From: DATFVA01 sp963815785 | GTDB lineage: Bacteria > Bacteroidota > Ignavibacteria > Ignavibacteriales > Ignavibacteriaceae | Direction of reading: 5' to 3' | Length of the DNA: 64,000 nt | Assembly: GCA_963815785.1 (NCBI GenBank) | Contig: CAWFHZ010000018.1 | Coordinates: 71,880 to 135,879, forward strand | In this document: one piece after another, positions 52,144 through 61,497 of the stretch | How the letters are laid out: each line of letters begins with the position of its first letter | Numbering within the stretch: position 1 is the stretch's first letter | The notes under the pieces: model-generated | Seen by the model: the letters and a program-made list of their open reading frames with translations, nothing else | Told to the model about the DNA's origin: nothing | Database searches by the model: none | Made by a program: the position numbers and the translations under genes

Positions 52144-54120
52144 CTATCTTAGTAACACCATTTTTTTAATATCATTATAGATGGTATGCCCGTTAACCGG
52201 AACGGCTTCGATCCTGTAGAAATAGACTCCACTTGGAATACCGTTCCCTTCAAAATTTACTGAATGATTTCCGCCGGACATTTCATTGTTAACCAATGTC
52301 TTAATCTCATTGCCTAACACATCATAAACTTTAATTTTAACTACGGATAATTCAGGAATTGTAAATTCTATTTTCGTTGAAGGGTTAAATGGATTAGGAA
52401 AGTTTTGATTCAATACAAAATTTTTCGGCGATGAATTTTCATCAGTCAAACCTGATGATAAATTAGTCAGAATAAAATGAATTACGGAAAGAGCAGGAAT
52501 ATTATAAGTAAACTGGTTATTGCTAAATATATTTGAACTTCCAAGGAAACTGACGTTCGGATTTCCATCCGAAAATCCATAAGCTTTAACCTCAGAATTG
52601 AAATTAAGATTGCCGGAAACTGAAAAATGACCTTCTATCGATTGATTGGTTTTATTCAATACAATAATATGCATTTCAGAATTATTATCATCCAGCGAGG
52701 CATAAACAGAAGTTTTAACTATATCATCAGATGAAGAAAATATTTTTTTGCTGCCGAACTTTCCGTTATTATTATCGTAATTACGATAAATCATAAATGC
52801 ACTTTTGGCATAGCCTTCCAGCTTCTCGAAGAAAGTGGCAAAATAAACATTGAACTTTCCGAAAATTCCGAGTCCATCTGCCGTGGCAATTCCAGTACTA
52901 ATATTATCACCGGTTCCAAACCGCCATTCCGTAAAACCAATTTTAGTTCCAGGGTAATAATTATCTATTGCATTTTGCAGATCCGGTATTTGTTGTATTG
53001 GTTGACCGAGAGTAACGTATTGTGTAATCCAGCTGTTTTCAACAAATGTATTATCCCATAATGAACGAGGCGCCTGTAACCTTCTTTGAACTACTTCCGG
53101 CGTGTTAACATCACTATCAACCCCATCTTCCTGAGAATACCAGTGTAACGTAAAGACATCCAGCAATCTTTTGTTGGCAACCTGGGAGTATTCCTTCATC
53201 TTTCCAAGATATGCTTCGACAAACCGCGGGTAAGTTCCTGAGTAGTTTCCCCAATCCGGTGCATTATGCAGATTATAATATCCTGCATAATTAGCGAAGG
53301 CAGGTCCGAATGTCTCTGCATTCGCATCCATACGCTTAATTGTTTTTGCCAGATCTTCGGATTTTGTTAAAAAATTATCAACTCGTAAGGGTTGAGGAAA
53401 CAACCTTGGATGTGTTCCGGTTTCAAATCCTCCCTGAAGACCATCGGCATACCAGATATCCGGCTCATTATCCATTTCATAACCTTTCACTCCGGTTGAA
53501 GAGGTAGAGGTGCCATAGGTCTGTAAAAGAAAATTGATTTCCTCATCAACATACATGTTCTGGTCATTTTGATCCGGTGTTAGCGTGAAAGGACTCCCTT
53601 TTTCATTAACGACATTAACCCACCTGAAAGAAGGTGCCGATTGTGCAATAGTTACGTAACCATCTCCATCACGTGAAACATAACCCGCCATAGGAAGTTG
53701 AATTAGTGAATACGATTGATTGGAAACAGAAATGTTATGAAAATATTTCAGCACTTCTCCGGATACCAGGTAATCGTTTACAGGAAGCTGATGAAAATAA
53801 GGTAATGCATCATCATTCGGACTACAGTAATCATTATTATTCGGATGACCCGGATCGCAAACATAACTTCCCCCGTTTGAAAAATTATTTTCCCAGTTAT
53901 ATCCGGTTACTCTATCACCTCCAAACCTTCGGGAAGGAATACCGGGGTAATAATTATTAACCGCACTCAGAGGAAAATTATGCAATACATTCGCTCCGTA
54001 AATAAACGGACTAATATTACCCGTCCCGGTGCCAGTATTGATTGAATAATTAATAACCGTCTGTGCTAATGAACCAACCGAATAAATTAGTAAAACCAGG
54101 AAAAAGCAGATCGCCTTCAT
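52144..54120 (-). CDS. Secreted GH44 endoglucanase/xyloglucanase with sorting tail
   Basis: This 658-residue exported enzyme has a signal peptide (ending Ser-Leu-Ala-Gln), then a GH44 catalytic region (about 25-545) opening with Ile-Ser-Pro-Phe-Ile-Tyr-Gly-Ala-Asn and Arg-Phe-Gly-Gly-Asp-Arg-Val-Thr-Gly-Tyr-Asn-Trp-Glu-Asn-Asn. The acid/base candidate is Glu219 in Asp-Asn-Glu-Pro-Asp-Ile-Trp and the nucleophile candidate Glu398 in Gly-Phe-Thr-Glu-Trp-Arg. The last 80 residues are an Asn-Pro-Phe-Asn-Pro sorting domain ending in a Lys-Lys-Met-Val-Leu-Leu-Arg tail. It should cut beta-1,4-glucans outside the cell. The first GH44 residues match better than for any other family known to me; exact substrate is open. 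Confidence 0.87.
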   Translation of the reverse strand: MKAICFFLVLLIYSVGSLAQTVINYSINTGTGTGNISPFIYGANVLHNFPLSAVNNYYPGIPSRRFGGDRVTGYNWENNFSNGGSYVCDPGHPNNNDYCSPNDDALPYFHQLPVNDYLVSGEVLKYFHNISVSNQSYSLIQLPMAGYVSRDGDGYVTIAQSAPSFRWVNVVNEKGSPFTLTPDQNDQNMYVDEEINFLLQTYGTSTSSTGVKGYEMDNEPDIWYADGLQGGFETGTHPRLFPQPLRVDNFLTKSEDLAKTIKRMDANAETFGPAFANYAGYYNLHNAPDWGNYSGTYPRFVEAYLGKMKEYSQVANKRLLDVFTLHWYSQEDGVDSDVNTPEVVQRRLQAPRSLWDNTFVENSWITQYVTLGQPIQQIPDLQNAIDNYYPGTKIGFTEWRFGTGDNISTGIATADGLGIFGKFNVYFATFFEKLEGYAKSAFMIYRNYDNNNGKFGSKKIFSSSDDIVKTSVYASLDDNNSEMHIIVLNKTNQSIEGHFSVSGNLNFNSEVKAYGFSDGNPNVSFLGSSNIFSNNQFTYNIPALSVIHFILTNLSSGLTDENSSPKNFVLNQNFPNPFNPSTKIEFTIPELSVVKIKVYDVLGNEIKTLVNNEMSGGNHSVNFEGNGIPSGVYFYRIEAVPVNGHTIYNDIKKMVLLR

Positions 54121-54506
54121 ATTAACCTCTTAACTTAAGTTAACTAAATTCATTTTCAGTTATTCAAAAAAGTTACAGATCCACAATCACTATTTAAATT
54201 AATACCACGGACCGCTGGGAAAGGGATAAACTAAAATTTGGGGAAATGATGTAATGATCATAAGTAAAAAAGAAATCATTTCCTAACATATTAATCGAGT
54301 TCAGGCTCTGTAGCAGTTTAATGAATTAGGAGTTTCAAAGCAGGAAAAGATATACTTCAGATTTTAAATTATTATTATTAATCAGCTCGAGTAAAAAGTT
54401 AGATATTTTTCTGATTAAATTAGGATACACTAATTATTTTTTTGGCTGTCAAGTAAATAAACTTTTTAAAAATGGACCGATTTCGATCCGGTAAATACGA
54501 GTATAT
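54121..54506. other. 386-nt gap between GH44 and PafA genes
   Basis: Divergent A/T-rich intergenic region that must contain promoters for both genes. No open frame, repeat or GC-rich hairpin was seen. Confidence 0.4.
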
Positions 54507-56132
54507 ATGCAATCTTTAAAATTTCTTTCGGTTCTTTTCAGCTTTTTATTTGTGTCCGCTATTTTTTCACAGGAAAATAATCACCCTAAATTGGTTGTCG
54601 GAATTGTAATTGATCAAATGCGATATGATTATTTATCCAAATATGAAAAGTTCTATAGTGAAGATGGTTTTAAGAGATTAATGTATCAGGGCAGCAACTT
54701 TACTTTTGCACATTTTGATTATGTTCCGACTTATACCGGACCAGGACATGCTTCTATTTACACAGGCTCAACCCCATATTATAATGGTATAATCAGTAAC
54801 GATTGGTACGAAAAAGAATCCGGTTCGTATGTAAACTGTATAGAAGATACTACTGTAAGAACAATCGGTGAAACGACAAAAGAAGGACAGTGCTCGCCCA
54901 AAAGATTGATGACAACCACAGTAGCTGATCAGATGAAGATTGCATCAAACGGAAAATCGAAAGTATACAGTATTTCACTGAAAGACCGTGCGGCAATACT
55001 TCCGGGCGGACATAATCCTGACGAGGTTTACTGGTACAGCTCAAAAACCGGAAAATTTATTTCTTCAACTTACTATACAAATTCACTTCCAGGGTGGGTT
55101 ATAGATTTCAATGAAAAAAATGTTGCATCTGATTTATTTAATGGAAGCTGGAATCTTTTACTCCCGCCAGAAGATTATCAGTTAAGTGAACCCGATGAAG
55201 CACCATGGGAGGAAGATGTTTTTTCGGAAGGTAAAACAAGTTTCCCCCATTCTTTTAATAATGTGATGAATAAAAAGTATGACCTGATCAGAAGTACTCC
55301 TTATGGTAATGAATTACTCCTTCAGTTTGCAAAAGCATTAATTGAAAATGAAAAACCCGGTACCGGTGATTATACGGATTTTTTCGCAATTAGTTTTTCT
55401 TCAACCGATTTTATCGGACACGCATACGGACCAAATTCAGTTGAGATTCAGGACGCTTATATCAGAATGGACAGACAGCTTGCTGAATTATTTCGTACCC
55501 TTGATGAAAGTGTAGGGAAAGGTAATTATCTCATTTTTTTAACTGCTGACCATGCAGTCTCAGAGACAGTTGGATATTTACAGAAGATGAATATTCCTGC
55601 CGGTAAATTTAATTATGATAGTTGCAGAGATTCCATAAAACAATACGCAGAAAGAAAGTTCGGGACATCAGATATTATTGAAAACTTTTCAAACTTCCAG
55701 ATTTATTTAAACAGGGAAATAATTAAAACAAAAAAATTAAATCTGTCCGAAGTTGAGGATTTTTTCAGAGATTATTTACAGAATGAATTTCCTGAAATAG
55801 AAACAGTATTTCTTCGTCACGAACTTAAGGATATCTCCCCGCAAAGAGTACCTGGAAACTATATCCTCAATGGATTTAATCCAGAGAGATCAGGTGATGT
55901 TGAGTTCACTCTAAAGCCGAATTATCTTCCTATCCGCGATAACTACGGGACCACGCATGGTGCTTCATATCCTTATGATACCCACGTACCATTATTATTT
56001 TATGGATGGAATGTTCCCTCACAAGTAATTAATAAGCCTGTTTATATAGTTGATATTGCAGCCACGATTTGTAATATACTTGGAATAGATGAGCCGACCG
56101 GTTGTATCGGTATTCCGATTATAGACAGATAA
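54507..56132 (+). CDS. pafA: PafA-type alkaline phosphatase
   Basis: This 541-residue periplasmic enzyme has a signal peptide (Ala-Ile-Phe-Ser-Gln end). The alkaline-phosphatase superfamily core shows Val-Ile-Asp-Gln-Met-Arg (metal-binding Asp), nucleophile Thr77 in Thr-Tyr-Thr-Gly-Pro-Gly-His, Lys159-Asp-Arg161 in the family-specific Leu-Lys-Asp-Arg-Ala-Ala, Thr-Asp-Phe-Ile-Gly-His and Thr-Ala-Asp-His for zinc. Thr in place of Ser, plus the Lys/Arg pair, defines PafA (two zinc ions, phosphate monoesters). It lets the cell take phosphate from organic esters. It is convergent with the symporter gene; an imperfect hairpin at 56131-56162 may end both transcripts. Confidence 0.93.
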   Translation: MQSLKFLSVLFSFLFVSAIFSQENNHPKLVVGIVIDQMRYDYLSKYEKFYSEDGFKRLMYQGSNFTFAHFDYVPTYTGPGHASIYTGSTPYYNGIISNDWYEKESGSYVNCIEDTTVRTIGETTKEGQCSPKRLMTTTVADQMKIASNGKSKVYSISLKDRAAILPGGHNPDEVYWYSSKTGKFISSTYYTNSLPGWVIDFNEKNVASDLFNGSWNLLLPPEDYQLSEPDEAPWEEDVFSEGKTSFPHSFNNVMNKKYDLIRSTPYGNELLLQFAKALIENEKPGTGDYTDFFAISFSSTDFIGHAYGPNSVEIQDAYIRMDRQLAELFRTLDESVGKGNYLIFLTADHAVSETVGYLQKMNIPAGKFNYDSCRDSIKQYAERKFGTSDIIENFSNFQIYLNREIIKTKKLNLSEVEDFFRDYLQNEFPEIETVFLRHELKDISPQRVPGNYILNGFNPERSGDVEFTLKPNYLPIRDNYGTTHGASYPYDTHVPLLFYGWNVPSQVINKPVYIVDIAATICNILGIDEPTGCIGIPIIDR

Positions 56133-56153
56133 AAATCTGAATGAACATATCTT

Positions 56154-57368
56154 TCAGACTTTGAGTGTTTCTCCTTCTGTTTTCGCAATTATAACTGCAC
56201 CGCATGAATCACTCCATACGTTTACAGTTGTTCTGCACATATCAAGAATTCTATCTACAGCGAGAATCAGACCAACACCTTCAAGCGGAAGACCAACTGC
56301 AGAAAGTATAACCGAGATCATTACGAGTCCTGCCATAGGAATACCTGCAGCACCGATTGAAGCGAGCAACGCTGTGAAAACCACTATGACCTGCTGCATA
56401 AAAGATAAATCAACTCCGTAAGCCTGTGCAATAAACATTGCAGCAACACATTCATACAAAGCAGTTCCATCCATATTTACCGTTGCACCAAGCGGAAGCA
56501 CAAAACTTGTAATCTTGTTTGAAACACCATCGTTATTCTCAACTGCATCAAGTGTAAGTGGTAGAGTTGCAGATGAAGAAGAAGTTGAAAATGCTGTAAG
56601 TAAAGGAGCGGTCATTGCTTTAAAGTGCAGCCAGGGATTTGCTTTGCCAAAAGTTTTTAATAGCAAAGGCAAAGTTATAATTGCATGAATTGCCAATCCC
56701 AGCAGAACAGCAAGCATATAAATCCCAAGTCTCTGAACAAGTTCACCGATATTATCAATTTGTTCGGCTACAACTCCGGTTACAATACCAAGCACTCCCA
56801 ACGGGGTAAACTTTATAACGAAACCGGTTATTTTCATCATTACTTCAAATCCGCCGTTAAAAAGATTAATAAGAGGATTTTTATATTCTTCAGAAACCTT
56901 TGTGAGAAAATATCCAACAAGAATTGAAAAAAATATTATTGCGAGCATATCAGCAGAAACCAGAGCCTGGAAGAAATTTGTAGGAACCATTCTTAAAAGA
57001 ATATTACCAATTCCACCGGAAGCAGCACTTAATCCCTCAACTTCTTTTTTCAAACCAAGATCGGCACCTACTCCCGGCTGAAACATATTTACGAGAGTCA
57101 GCCCCACTAAAATTGCGAACAGACTCGTAGTTACATAATACAAAATCGTTTTTAATCCTAGCTTGCCAAGATTTTGCGCGTTATCAATATTTGTAACTCC
57201 CGATACAATTGAAGTAACAATAAGAGGTACAATTATCATCTGTAATCCGCGGAGGAAAAGCTGCCCCATCCAGGTTACATACTCTACATAATCAGTTAAA
57301 AAAACAGCGTAAAGAACCGCTAACCCGATAGCAATTAAAATCTGCCAGTGAAGCTTAATCTTAAACAT
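56154..57368 (-). CDS. Dicarboxylate/amino acid:cation symporter (DAACS)
   Basis: This 404-residue secondary transporter has eight membrane helices and two re-entrant hairpins. The Ser-rich tip Ser-Thr-Ser-Ser-Ser-Ser-Ala-Thr-Leu-Pro of hairpin 1 and Gly-Ala-Thr-Val-Asn-Met-Asp-Gly-Thr-Ala-Leu-Tyr of helix 7 (the Asn-Met-Asp cation site) are the family hallmarks, as is the helix 8 Arg in Leu-Asp-Met-Cys-Arg-Thr-Thr-Val-Asn-Val. It takes up glutamate, aspartate or C4-dicarboxylates with Na+ or H+. Glutamate uptake would fit the dehydrogenase cluster 27 kb away, but that link is an inference. HemW lies 38 nt upstream on the same strand. Confidence 0.93.
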   Translation of the reverse strand: MFKIKLHWQILIAIGLAVLYAVFLTDYVEYVTWMGQLFLRGLQMIIVPLIVTSIVSGVTNIDNAQNLGKLGLKTILYYVTTSLFAILVGLTLVNMFQPGVGADLGLKKEVEGLSAASGGIGNILLRMVPTNFFQALVSADMLAIIFFSILVGYFLTKVSEEYKNPLINLFNGGFEVMMKITGFVIKFTPLGVLGIVTGVVAEQIDNIGELVQRLGIYMLAVLLGLAIHAIITLPLLLKTFGKANPWLHFKAMTAPLLTAFSTSSSSATLPLTLDAVENNDGVSNKITSFVLPLGATVNMDGTALYECVAAMFIAQAYGVDLSFMQQVIVVFTALLASIGAAGIPMAGLVMISVILSAVGLPLEGVGLILAVDRILDMCRTTVNVWSDSCGAVIIAKTEGETLKV

Positions 57369-57406
57369 AAAAATTAGATTTTATGACTAGAAAAAAAGAA
57401 TTGTAA

Positions 57407-58537
57407 CTAAAGAAGGTTCCTGAGGATTTCATCGCATAAAGCATATCCTCTTTTTGTAAGCCGAATAATATTTTCATCTGTTTTCAAAAGATTTTGATTC
57501 TCTAACTGAATAAAATAATCATATTTATCTTTTATCCAACCTTCATCGAATTTTTCTTTAAACTCAAGAATATTTAAACCATCACTTCTTAAAGCAAGCA
57601 TAACATATTCATTCAGTTCCTGCTCACTATTTATCAGTTCAAATCCCGCAACTGCATTTTGATTATGCCCGATTTCATCTATATATTTTTTCAGACTGGA
57701 AAAATTCCACCAGCGTTTTCCATCCATAAATGAATGCGCCGATGTCCCGAAGCTCAGGTAATCACGGTAGCGCCAATAAGTATTGTTATGCCGGCATTCA
57801 TAACCGGGAAAGCAAAAGTTTGAAACTTCATACTGTCTGAATTTTTTATCTTCAAGAAAATCCAATGTGTATTCATAAAGATCAGCATCATAATCATCAT
57901 CCTGCAGAGTAACTTTTTTATCTATTACCATTTTGTTCAAAATGGTTCCTCTTTCAAGAATAAGACTATATGCCGATAAATGTGTAATTGGAAGTTCAAC
58001 AGCCTGTTTGAGATTTTCAGCCCACTTCTGTTTCGTTTGTCCGGGAAGATTAAAAATTAAATCAAGACTTATATTATTAAATCCTGATTCTTTTGCGTTC
58101 AGAATGGTCTCAACTGCGGTTTTGCTATTATGGATGCGGGTAAGAAATTTAAGTTCATCATTGTGGAATGACTGAATGCCAACACTAAGTCTGTTTATCC
58201 CAGTTGTAAGAAACTGCTTTAATTTGGATTTATCAACTGTTCCTGGATTAGTTTCAAGTGTTATCTCAGCATTCTCAAACACGGAGAATTTTTGTTTTAG
58301 ATAATTAATTATTTCTGAAATATAGACTGGTTCCATTAATGATGGAGTTCCGCCGCCAAAATAAATTGAAGTGAAAATTCTTCCTTCCGAAAAAATCTCA
58401 GAATAATGATCAATTTCTTTTTTAAGAGATTGGAGAAATGGGTTAATATTATCAGATGTAATTATCGAATAGAAATCGCAATAGATACACTTATGATCGC
58501 AGAAAGGAATATGTATGTAGAGCGCAGATTCTTTCAT
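57407..58537 (-). CDS. hemW: HemW-like radical SAM protein
   Basis: This 376-residue protein has the radical SAM cluster motif Cys13-x3-Cys17-x2-Cys20 (Pro-Phe-Cys-Asp-His-Lys-Cys-Ile-Tyr-Cys-Asp-Phe-Tyr) and Gly-Gly-Gly-Thr-Pro-Ser near residue 64, and the HemW-type Gly-Ile-Gln-Ser-Phe and Tyr-Glu-Val-Ser-Asn-Phe. HemW is a haem chaperone that resembles coproporphyrinogen dehydrogenase HemN but lacks its extra Cys and some residues; the carboxyl winged-helix part matches HemW. A strict HemN role is less likely. Short direct repeats (58549-58585) lie just upstream of its start. Confidence 0.87.
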   Translation of the reverse strand: MKESALYIHIPFCDHKCIYCDFYSIITSDNINPFLQSLKKEIDHYSEIFSEGRIFTSIYFGGGTPSLMEPVYISEIINYLKQKFSVFENAEITLETNPGTVDKSKLKQFLTTGINRLSVGIQSFHNDELKFLTRIHNSKTAVETILNAKESGFNNISLDLIFNLPGQTKQKWAENLKQAVELPITHLSAYSLILERGTILNKMVIDKKVTLQDDDYDADLYEYTLDFLEDKKFRQYEVSNFCFPGYECRHNNTYWRYRDYLSFGTSAHSFMDGKRWWNFSSLKKYIDEIGHNQNAVAGFELINSEQELNEYVMLALRSDGLNILEFKEKFDEGWIKDKYDYFIQLENQNLLKTDENIIRLTKRGYALCDEILRNLL

Positions 58538-58548
58538 TATGTATTTAT

Positions 58549-58585
58549 CTTAATCATACTCTTAATCTTAGTCTTAATCTTAATT
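58549..58585. repeat. CTTAAT-type short tandem repeats
   Basis: Overlapping copies of TCTTAAT/TCTTAGT/TCTTAAT recur four to five times with an irregular period, just before the HemW start. Such runs are common in A/T-rich intergenic DNA of this group. No function is assigned. Confidence 0.5.
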
Positions 58586-58697
58586 TAGAGCAAGAGTAAT
58601 AAATAGTTCTACTTGTTTAATTGATTTTATTTGAAATAAATATATTTGGCTAAGTTCCTTTTATAACTAACAAAATACATCCGGTTTAAAATAAAAA

Positions 58698-58719
58698 AGG
58701 CTGCCTGTTAAGGCAGCCT
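58698..58719 (-). terminator. Terminator of the beta-barrel gene at 58742
   Basis: AGGCTGCCT and AGGCAGCCT form a 9-bp stem with a 4-nt loop, 22 nt after the stop of the minus-strand gene. On the minus strand it is followed by TTTTTTATTTT. Confidence 0.92.
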
Positions 58720-58741
58720 GCTGAAAAATTAAATTGTTAAA

Positions 58742-59314
58742 TTATAAACCGAATCTATAACCTACACGTGCTCCAATATAATTTAGATTACTAACTAAAT
58801 TGAACATACCTGTAACATCAATAGCCCCACTTGTACCAACTGGAATTTCATAACCTGCACCAACTGCAAAAGCAAATTCTGTTGAACTTCCGGAAGCACT
58901 TCCACTAAAATTATAATATCCGGGAACGTTGACTGTCGATGAATAATTTGCATTAAATATCTGGAAGCCTATTTGTGCAATTCCGTAAAATGGTACACCC
59001 GGGGTAAAATAATATTTCGCTCCAACCATTATTGGAATAACAGAATATCCGTAGGAATAATTATAATAAACATCTGTAAAATCTTTTCCACCAAAACTTA
59101 TATATCCTGCAGTAGCAATACCGGTAATATTTGGAGTGAATCCCATTTCGAAGGTTGCTGTACCACCAATTCCAACTCCAGCTAAATCACCGAATGTACC
59201 CATTGGCAGGGCTACATTAGCGCCAATGCTAACATGATTTTTACCTTGTGCAAAGGCATTATTCATAGAAAACGCAAAAACTAATATAACTACAATCGAT
59301 AGAACTTTTTTCAT
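58742..59314 (-). CDS. Outer-membrane beta-barrel protein, OmpA/W-like size
   Basis: This 190-residue protein has a signal peptide (Met-Lys-Lys-Val-Leu-Ser-Ile-Val-Val-Ile, Ala-Phe-Ala-Gln end) and a mature barrel of about 170 residues. Alternating aromatic and glycine-rich strands can be followed (Asn-His-Val-Ser-Ile-Gly-Ala-Asn-Val, Gly-Thr-Ala-Thr-Phe-Glu-Met-Gly-Phe, Ala-Gly-Tyr-Ile-Ser-Phe-Gly). It ends Val-Gly-Tyr-Arg-Phe-Gly-Leu. This is the size of eight-stranded barrels. It is encoded next to a similar barrel at 59355-59882, 40 nt upstream, and the pair shares one terminator. Confidence 0.82.
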   Translation of the reverse strand: MKKVLSIVVILVFAFSMNNAFAQGKNHVSIGANVALPMGTFGDLAGVGIGGTATFEMGFTPNITGIATAGYISFGGKDFTDVYYNYSYGYSVIPIMVGAKYYFTPGVPFYGIAQIGFQIFNANYSSTVNVPGYYNFSGSASGSSTEFAFAVGAGYEIPVGTSGAIDVTGMFNLVSNLNYIGARVGYRFGL

Positions 59315-59354
59315 TTTACTTTCCTTTTTTTATGTTGAATGAGTTTATTGAATA

Positions 59355-59882
59355 TTAAAATTTAAAATCTACACCAATATCTAAAGCACCATAACTTAAA
59401 GAACCATAACCAAGTCTGGCTGAGATTCCAATGGTTGGAGAGACCCAGTATCTTATACCACCATTAAGACCAACGAAGAAACCACCATACGTCGGTGAAG
59501 CATAGTTGTAACCTGATGGTCCATTATATGATACTGAACCTGCATCATAAGCTAATGTCAAACCTACCCAAGGATCGAATTTATTATTGTCTAATATAAA
59601 ATGATAATTTCCTTGCGCACCAATTAGAACATCAGTGTACTTCCACCCATAATCGAAAAAATCTTCACTATAACTCCAGTAACGGAAAATTCCGCCAATT
59701 CCTACTCTTCCAAAATTTTCAAGATCCATACTGTATTCATAATTGGCACCAAATTGTGGTGTTGATCCCAGAAATGAAAGACCTATACTCGGACCTAAGT
59801 AATTATGATTAGGGGTAAATTGAGCATTTGAATTGCCAAAAGCAAATAATAGTAAACTAACAATTAACAACAACTTTTTCAT
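59355..59882 (-). CDS. Outer-membrane beta-barrel protein
   Basis: This 175-residue protein begins with a signal peptide (Met-Lys-Lys-Leu-Leu-Leu-Ile-Val-Ser-Leu-Leu-Leu, Ser-Asn-Ala-Gln end). The mature chain has about eight amphipathic strands rich in Tyr and Gly (Ile-Gly-Leu-Ser-Phe-Leu-Gly, Trp-Lys-Tyr-Thr-Asp-Val-Leu-Ile-Gly-Ala) and closes with Leu-Asp-Ile-Gly-Val-Asp-Phe-Lys-Phe, an aromatic-ended terminal strand. It is likely in the outer membrane; ligand unknown. It is the first gene of a two-gene transcript with the barrel at 58742. The 211 nt before it, toward 60094, form a divergent promoter region. Confidence 0.82.
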   Translation of the reverse strand: MKKLLLIVSLLLFAFGNSNAQFTPNHNYLGPSIGLSFLGSTPQFGANYEYSMDLENFGRVGIGGIFRYWSYSEDFFDYGWKYTDVLIGAQGNYHFILDNNKFDPWVGLTLAYDAGSVSYNGPSGYNYASPTYGGFFVGLNGGIRYWVSPTIGISARLGYGSLSYGALDIGVDFKF

Positions 59883-60093
59883 TTTCGGACTCTCCTGATT
59901 TTTAATAAATAATTAAATAATTATTTAGGTCGACGCTTTATATTAGAGTGAAAATTTAGTCCGTGGGTTAAATTATCAACAATAAATTTCAAAGTAAAAT
60001 GATTTTGAGTAAAAAGTTAAATTTTTCTCATTAATAAGCTATTAATAATAGATTAAAAATTCTTATGTTTGGAACCTTAACAATCTGGCAAAT

Positions 60094-60708
60094 ATGAAGC
60101 TTTTACGACGTTTATACGATTGGGTTCTAAGTTGGGCAGAAACCCCCTATGGAGGAATTGCCCTTTTTCTACTCGCTTTTGCCGAATCATCTTTTTTCCC
60201 AATTCCGCCGGATGCCCTCCTAATTGCCATGGTTCTCGGAGCAAGACAAAAAGCCTTCAAATATGCAGCTATTTGTACAGTTGCTTCACTTGTTGGCGGA
60301 CTATTCGGTTATGCAATCGGACATTATATCTGGTGGACTCCTTCAAATGAATTTACATCCGTTGCTGATTTTTTCTTCCGGAATATTCCGGGTTTTACTC
60401 ATGCAACATTTTTCAGAATTCAAAATTTATATGATAAATATAATTTCTGGATAATTTTCACCGCCGGATTTACTCCCCTGCCTTATAAAGTGTTTACAAT
60501 ATCTGCGGGAGCGTTTAATGTTTTTTTCCCGATGTTTGTTATAGCTTCATTTGTCAGTCGCGGTGCCAGGTTTTTTCTTGTCGCAGGTCTTATCTGGAAA
60601 TTTGGTCCGCAGATTAAATCGTTTATTGATAAATATTTTAATATTCTGGCAATTACTTTTACAGTTCTTTTAATTGGTGGATTTTTTGTTATCCAGTATT
60701 TGTTTTAG
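60094..60708 (+). CDS. YqaA/DedA-like membrane protein
   Basis: This 204-residue membrane protein of the VTT/SNARE-associated (DedA-like) superfamily has the family signature: Phe-Ala-Glu-Ser-Ser-Phe-Phe-Pro-Ile-Pro-Pro-Asp near residue 29 (re-entrant loop), then Gly-Gly-Leu-Phe-Gly-Tyr-Ala-Ile-Gly, and Ala-Gly-Phe-Thr-Pro-Leu-Pro-Tyr-Lys-Val near residue 128. YqaA members have this shorter form. They are linked to lipid transport, membrane potential and envelope integrity. It is not followed closely by another gene on the same strand (118 nt to the thioredoxin gene). Confidence 0.88.
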   Translation: MKLLRRLYDWVLSWAETPYGGIALFLLAFAESSFFPIPPDALLIAMVLGARQKAFKYAAICTVASLVGGLFGYAIGHYIWWTPSNEFTSVADFFFRNIPGFTHATFFRIQNLYDKYNFWIIFTAGFTPLPYKVFTISAGAFNVFFPMFVIASFVSRGARFFLVAGLIWKFGPQIKSFIDKYFNILAITFTVLLIGGFFVIQYLF

Positions 60709-60826
60709 TCTGTTATTAAACTCATTTCAAAAAAATAAATCCTTAATTTTTATTATTGTTTGATAAAAAATGCCTTGTTATATTTTTTATTAGGCTCCAT
60801 GCTAAAATTAATTCTGGAAAAATTAT

Positions 60827-61300
60827 ATGAAACTTCTATTGATTATTACTTCGCTGTTTGCCTTATCTTCCTTGCAATTTTTTGCACAAACAAATAGCAA
60901 TTCCGTTACAAAATTTGATCCGGGCAAAGATCCGGCAAAAGACTTACAGACTGCAATTATAGAAGCCCAGAAAACAAACAAAAATATTCTTCTGGATGTT
61001 GGCGGTGAATGGTGTATCTGGTGCCACAGAATTGATGCTTTTATTGAAGGCCACCAAGATATTAATACTTTTATGCATAACAACTTTGTTGTAATGAAAG
61101 TTAATTACAGCCGGGAAAATAAAAATGAAGATTTTCTTTCAAAGTATCCTGAAATTCCAGGATATCCTCACTTTTTTGTTTTAGACCAGGACGGAAACTT
61201 TCTTCATTCCCAGGATACAGGAAAACTGGAAGAAGGCAAGGACTATAATCCAGAAAAGTTTATGGCTTTTCTTGAGGAGTGGCGACCGAAAAAAAATTAA
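60827..61300 (+). CDS. Periplasmic thioredoxin-family protein
   Basis: This 157-residue exported protein has a signal peptide (Ser-Leu-Gln-Phe-Phe-Ala-Gln end) and a thioredoxin-like fold with Cys63-Ile-Trp-Cys66-His in Gly-Glu-Trp-Cys-Ile-Trp-Cys-His-Arg-Ile. The cis-Pro region is Gly-Tyr-Pro-His-Phe-Phe-Val. The Cys-x-x-Cys-His form is the one found in DUF255 and related proteins such as the one at 44994, and it suggests redox or isomerase work on exported proteins. Its stop overlaps that of the convergent small membrane gene by 3-4 nt. Confidence 0.85.
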   Translation: MKLLLIITSLFALSSLQFFAQTNSNSVTKFDPGKDPAKDLQTAIIEAQKTNKNILLDVGGEWCIWCHRIDAFIEGHQDINTFMHNNFVVMKVNYSRENKNEDFLSKYPEIPGYPHFFVLDQDGNFLHSQDTGKLEEGKDYNPEKFMAFLEEWRPKKN

Positions 61301-61494
61301 GTTTTACTTTTGGCTAATATTCTGCCCGGTAATTTAATTATAGAAGTAACAAGATCAAGTATTCCATCTACGGTTATACCGATTAAACGAAATGGAAGAA
61401 GCACAAGCCATACAACAGGGTATATTATCAAAGCTACTAAAGCAAGCGGCCAGCAGAAGAATAAAAGCAGAAGCCACAAAATAAAAGTTTTCAT
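61297..61494 (-). CDS. Small hydrophobic membrane protein
   Basis: This 65-residue protein is almost entirely hydrophobic, with two helices (about 3-18 and 20-42) and a shorter amphipathic end (Asp-Leu-Val-Thr-Ser-Ile-Ile-Lys-Leu). The ATG lies 3 nt after the stop of the Kir-type potassium channel, so the two are translationally linked. No family is recognised. An accessory role for the channel is a guess from gene order. It is a real gene because of tight coupling and a clean membrane pattern. Its stop overlaps that of the convergent thioredoxin-like gene. Confidence 0.65.
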   Translation of the reverse strand: MKTFILWLLLLFFCWPLALVALIIYPVVWLVLLPFRLIGITVDGILDLVTSIIKLPGRILAKSKT

Positions 61495-61497
61495 TTT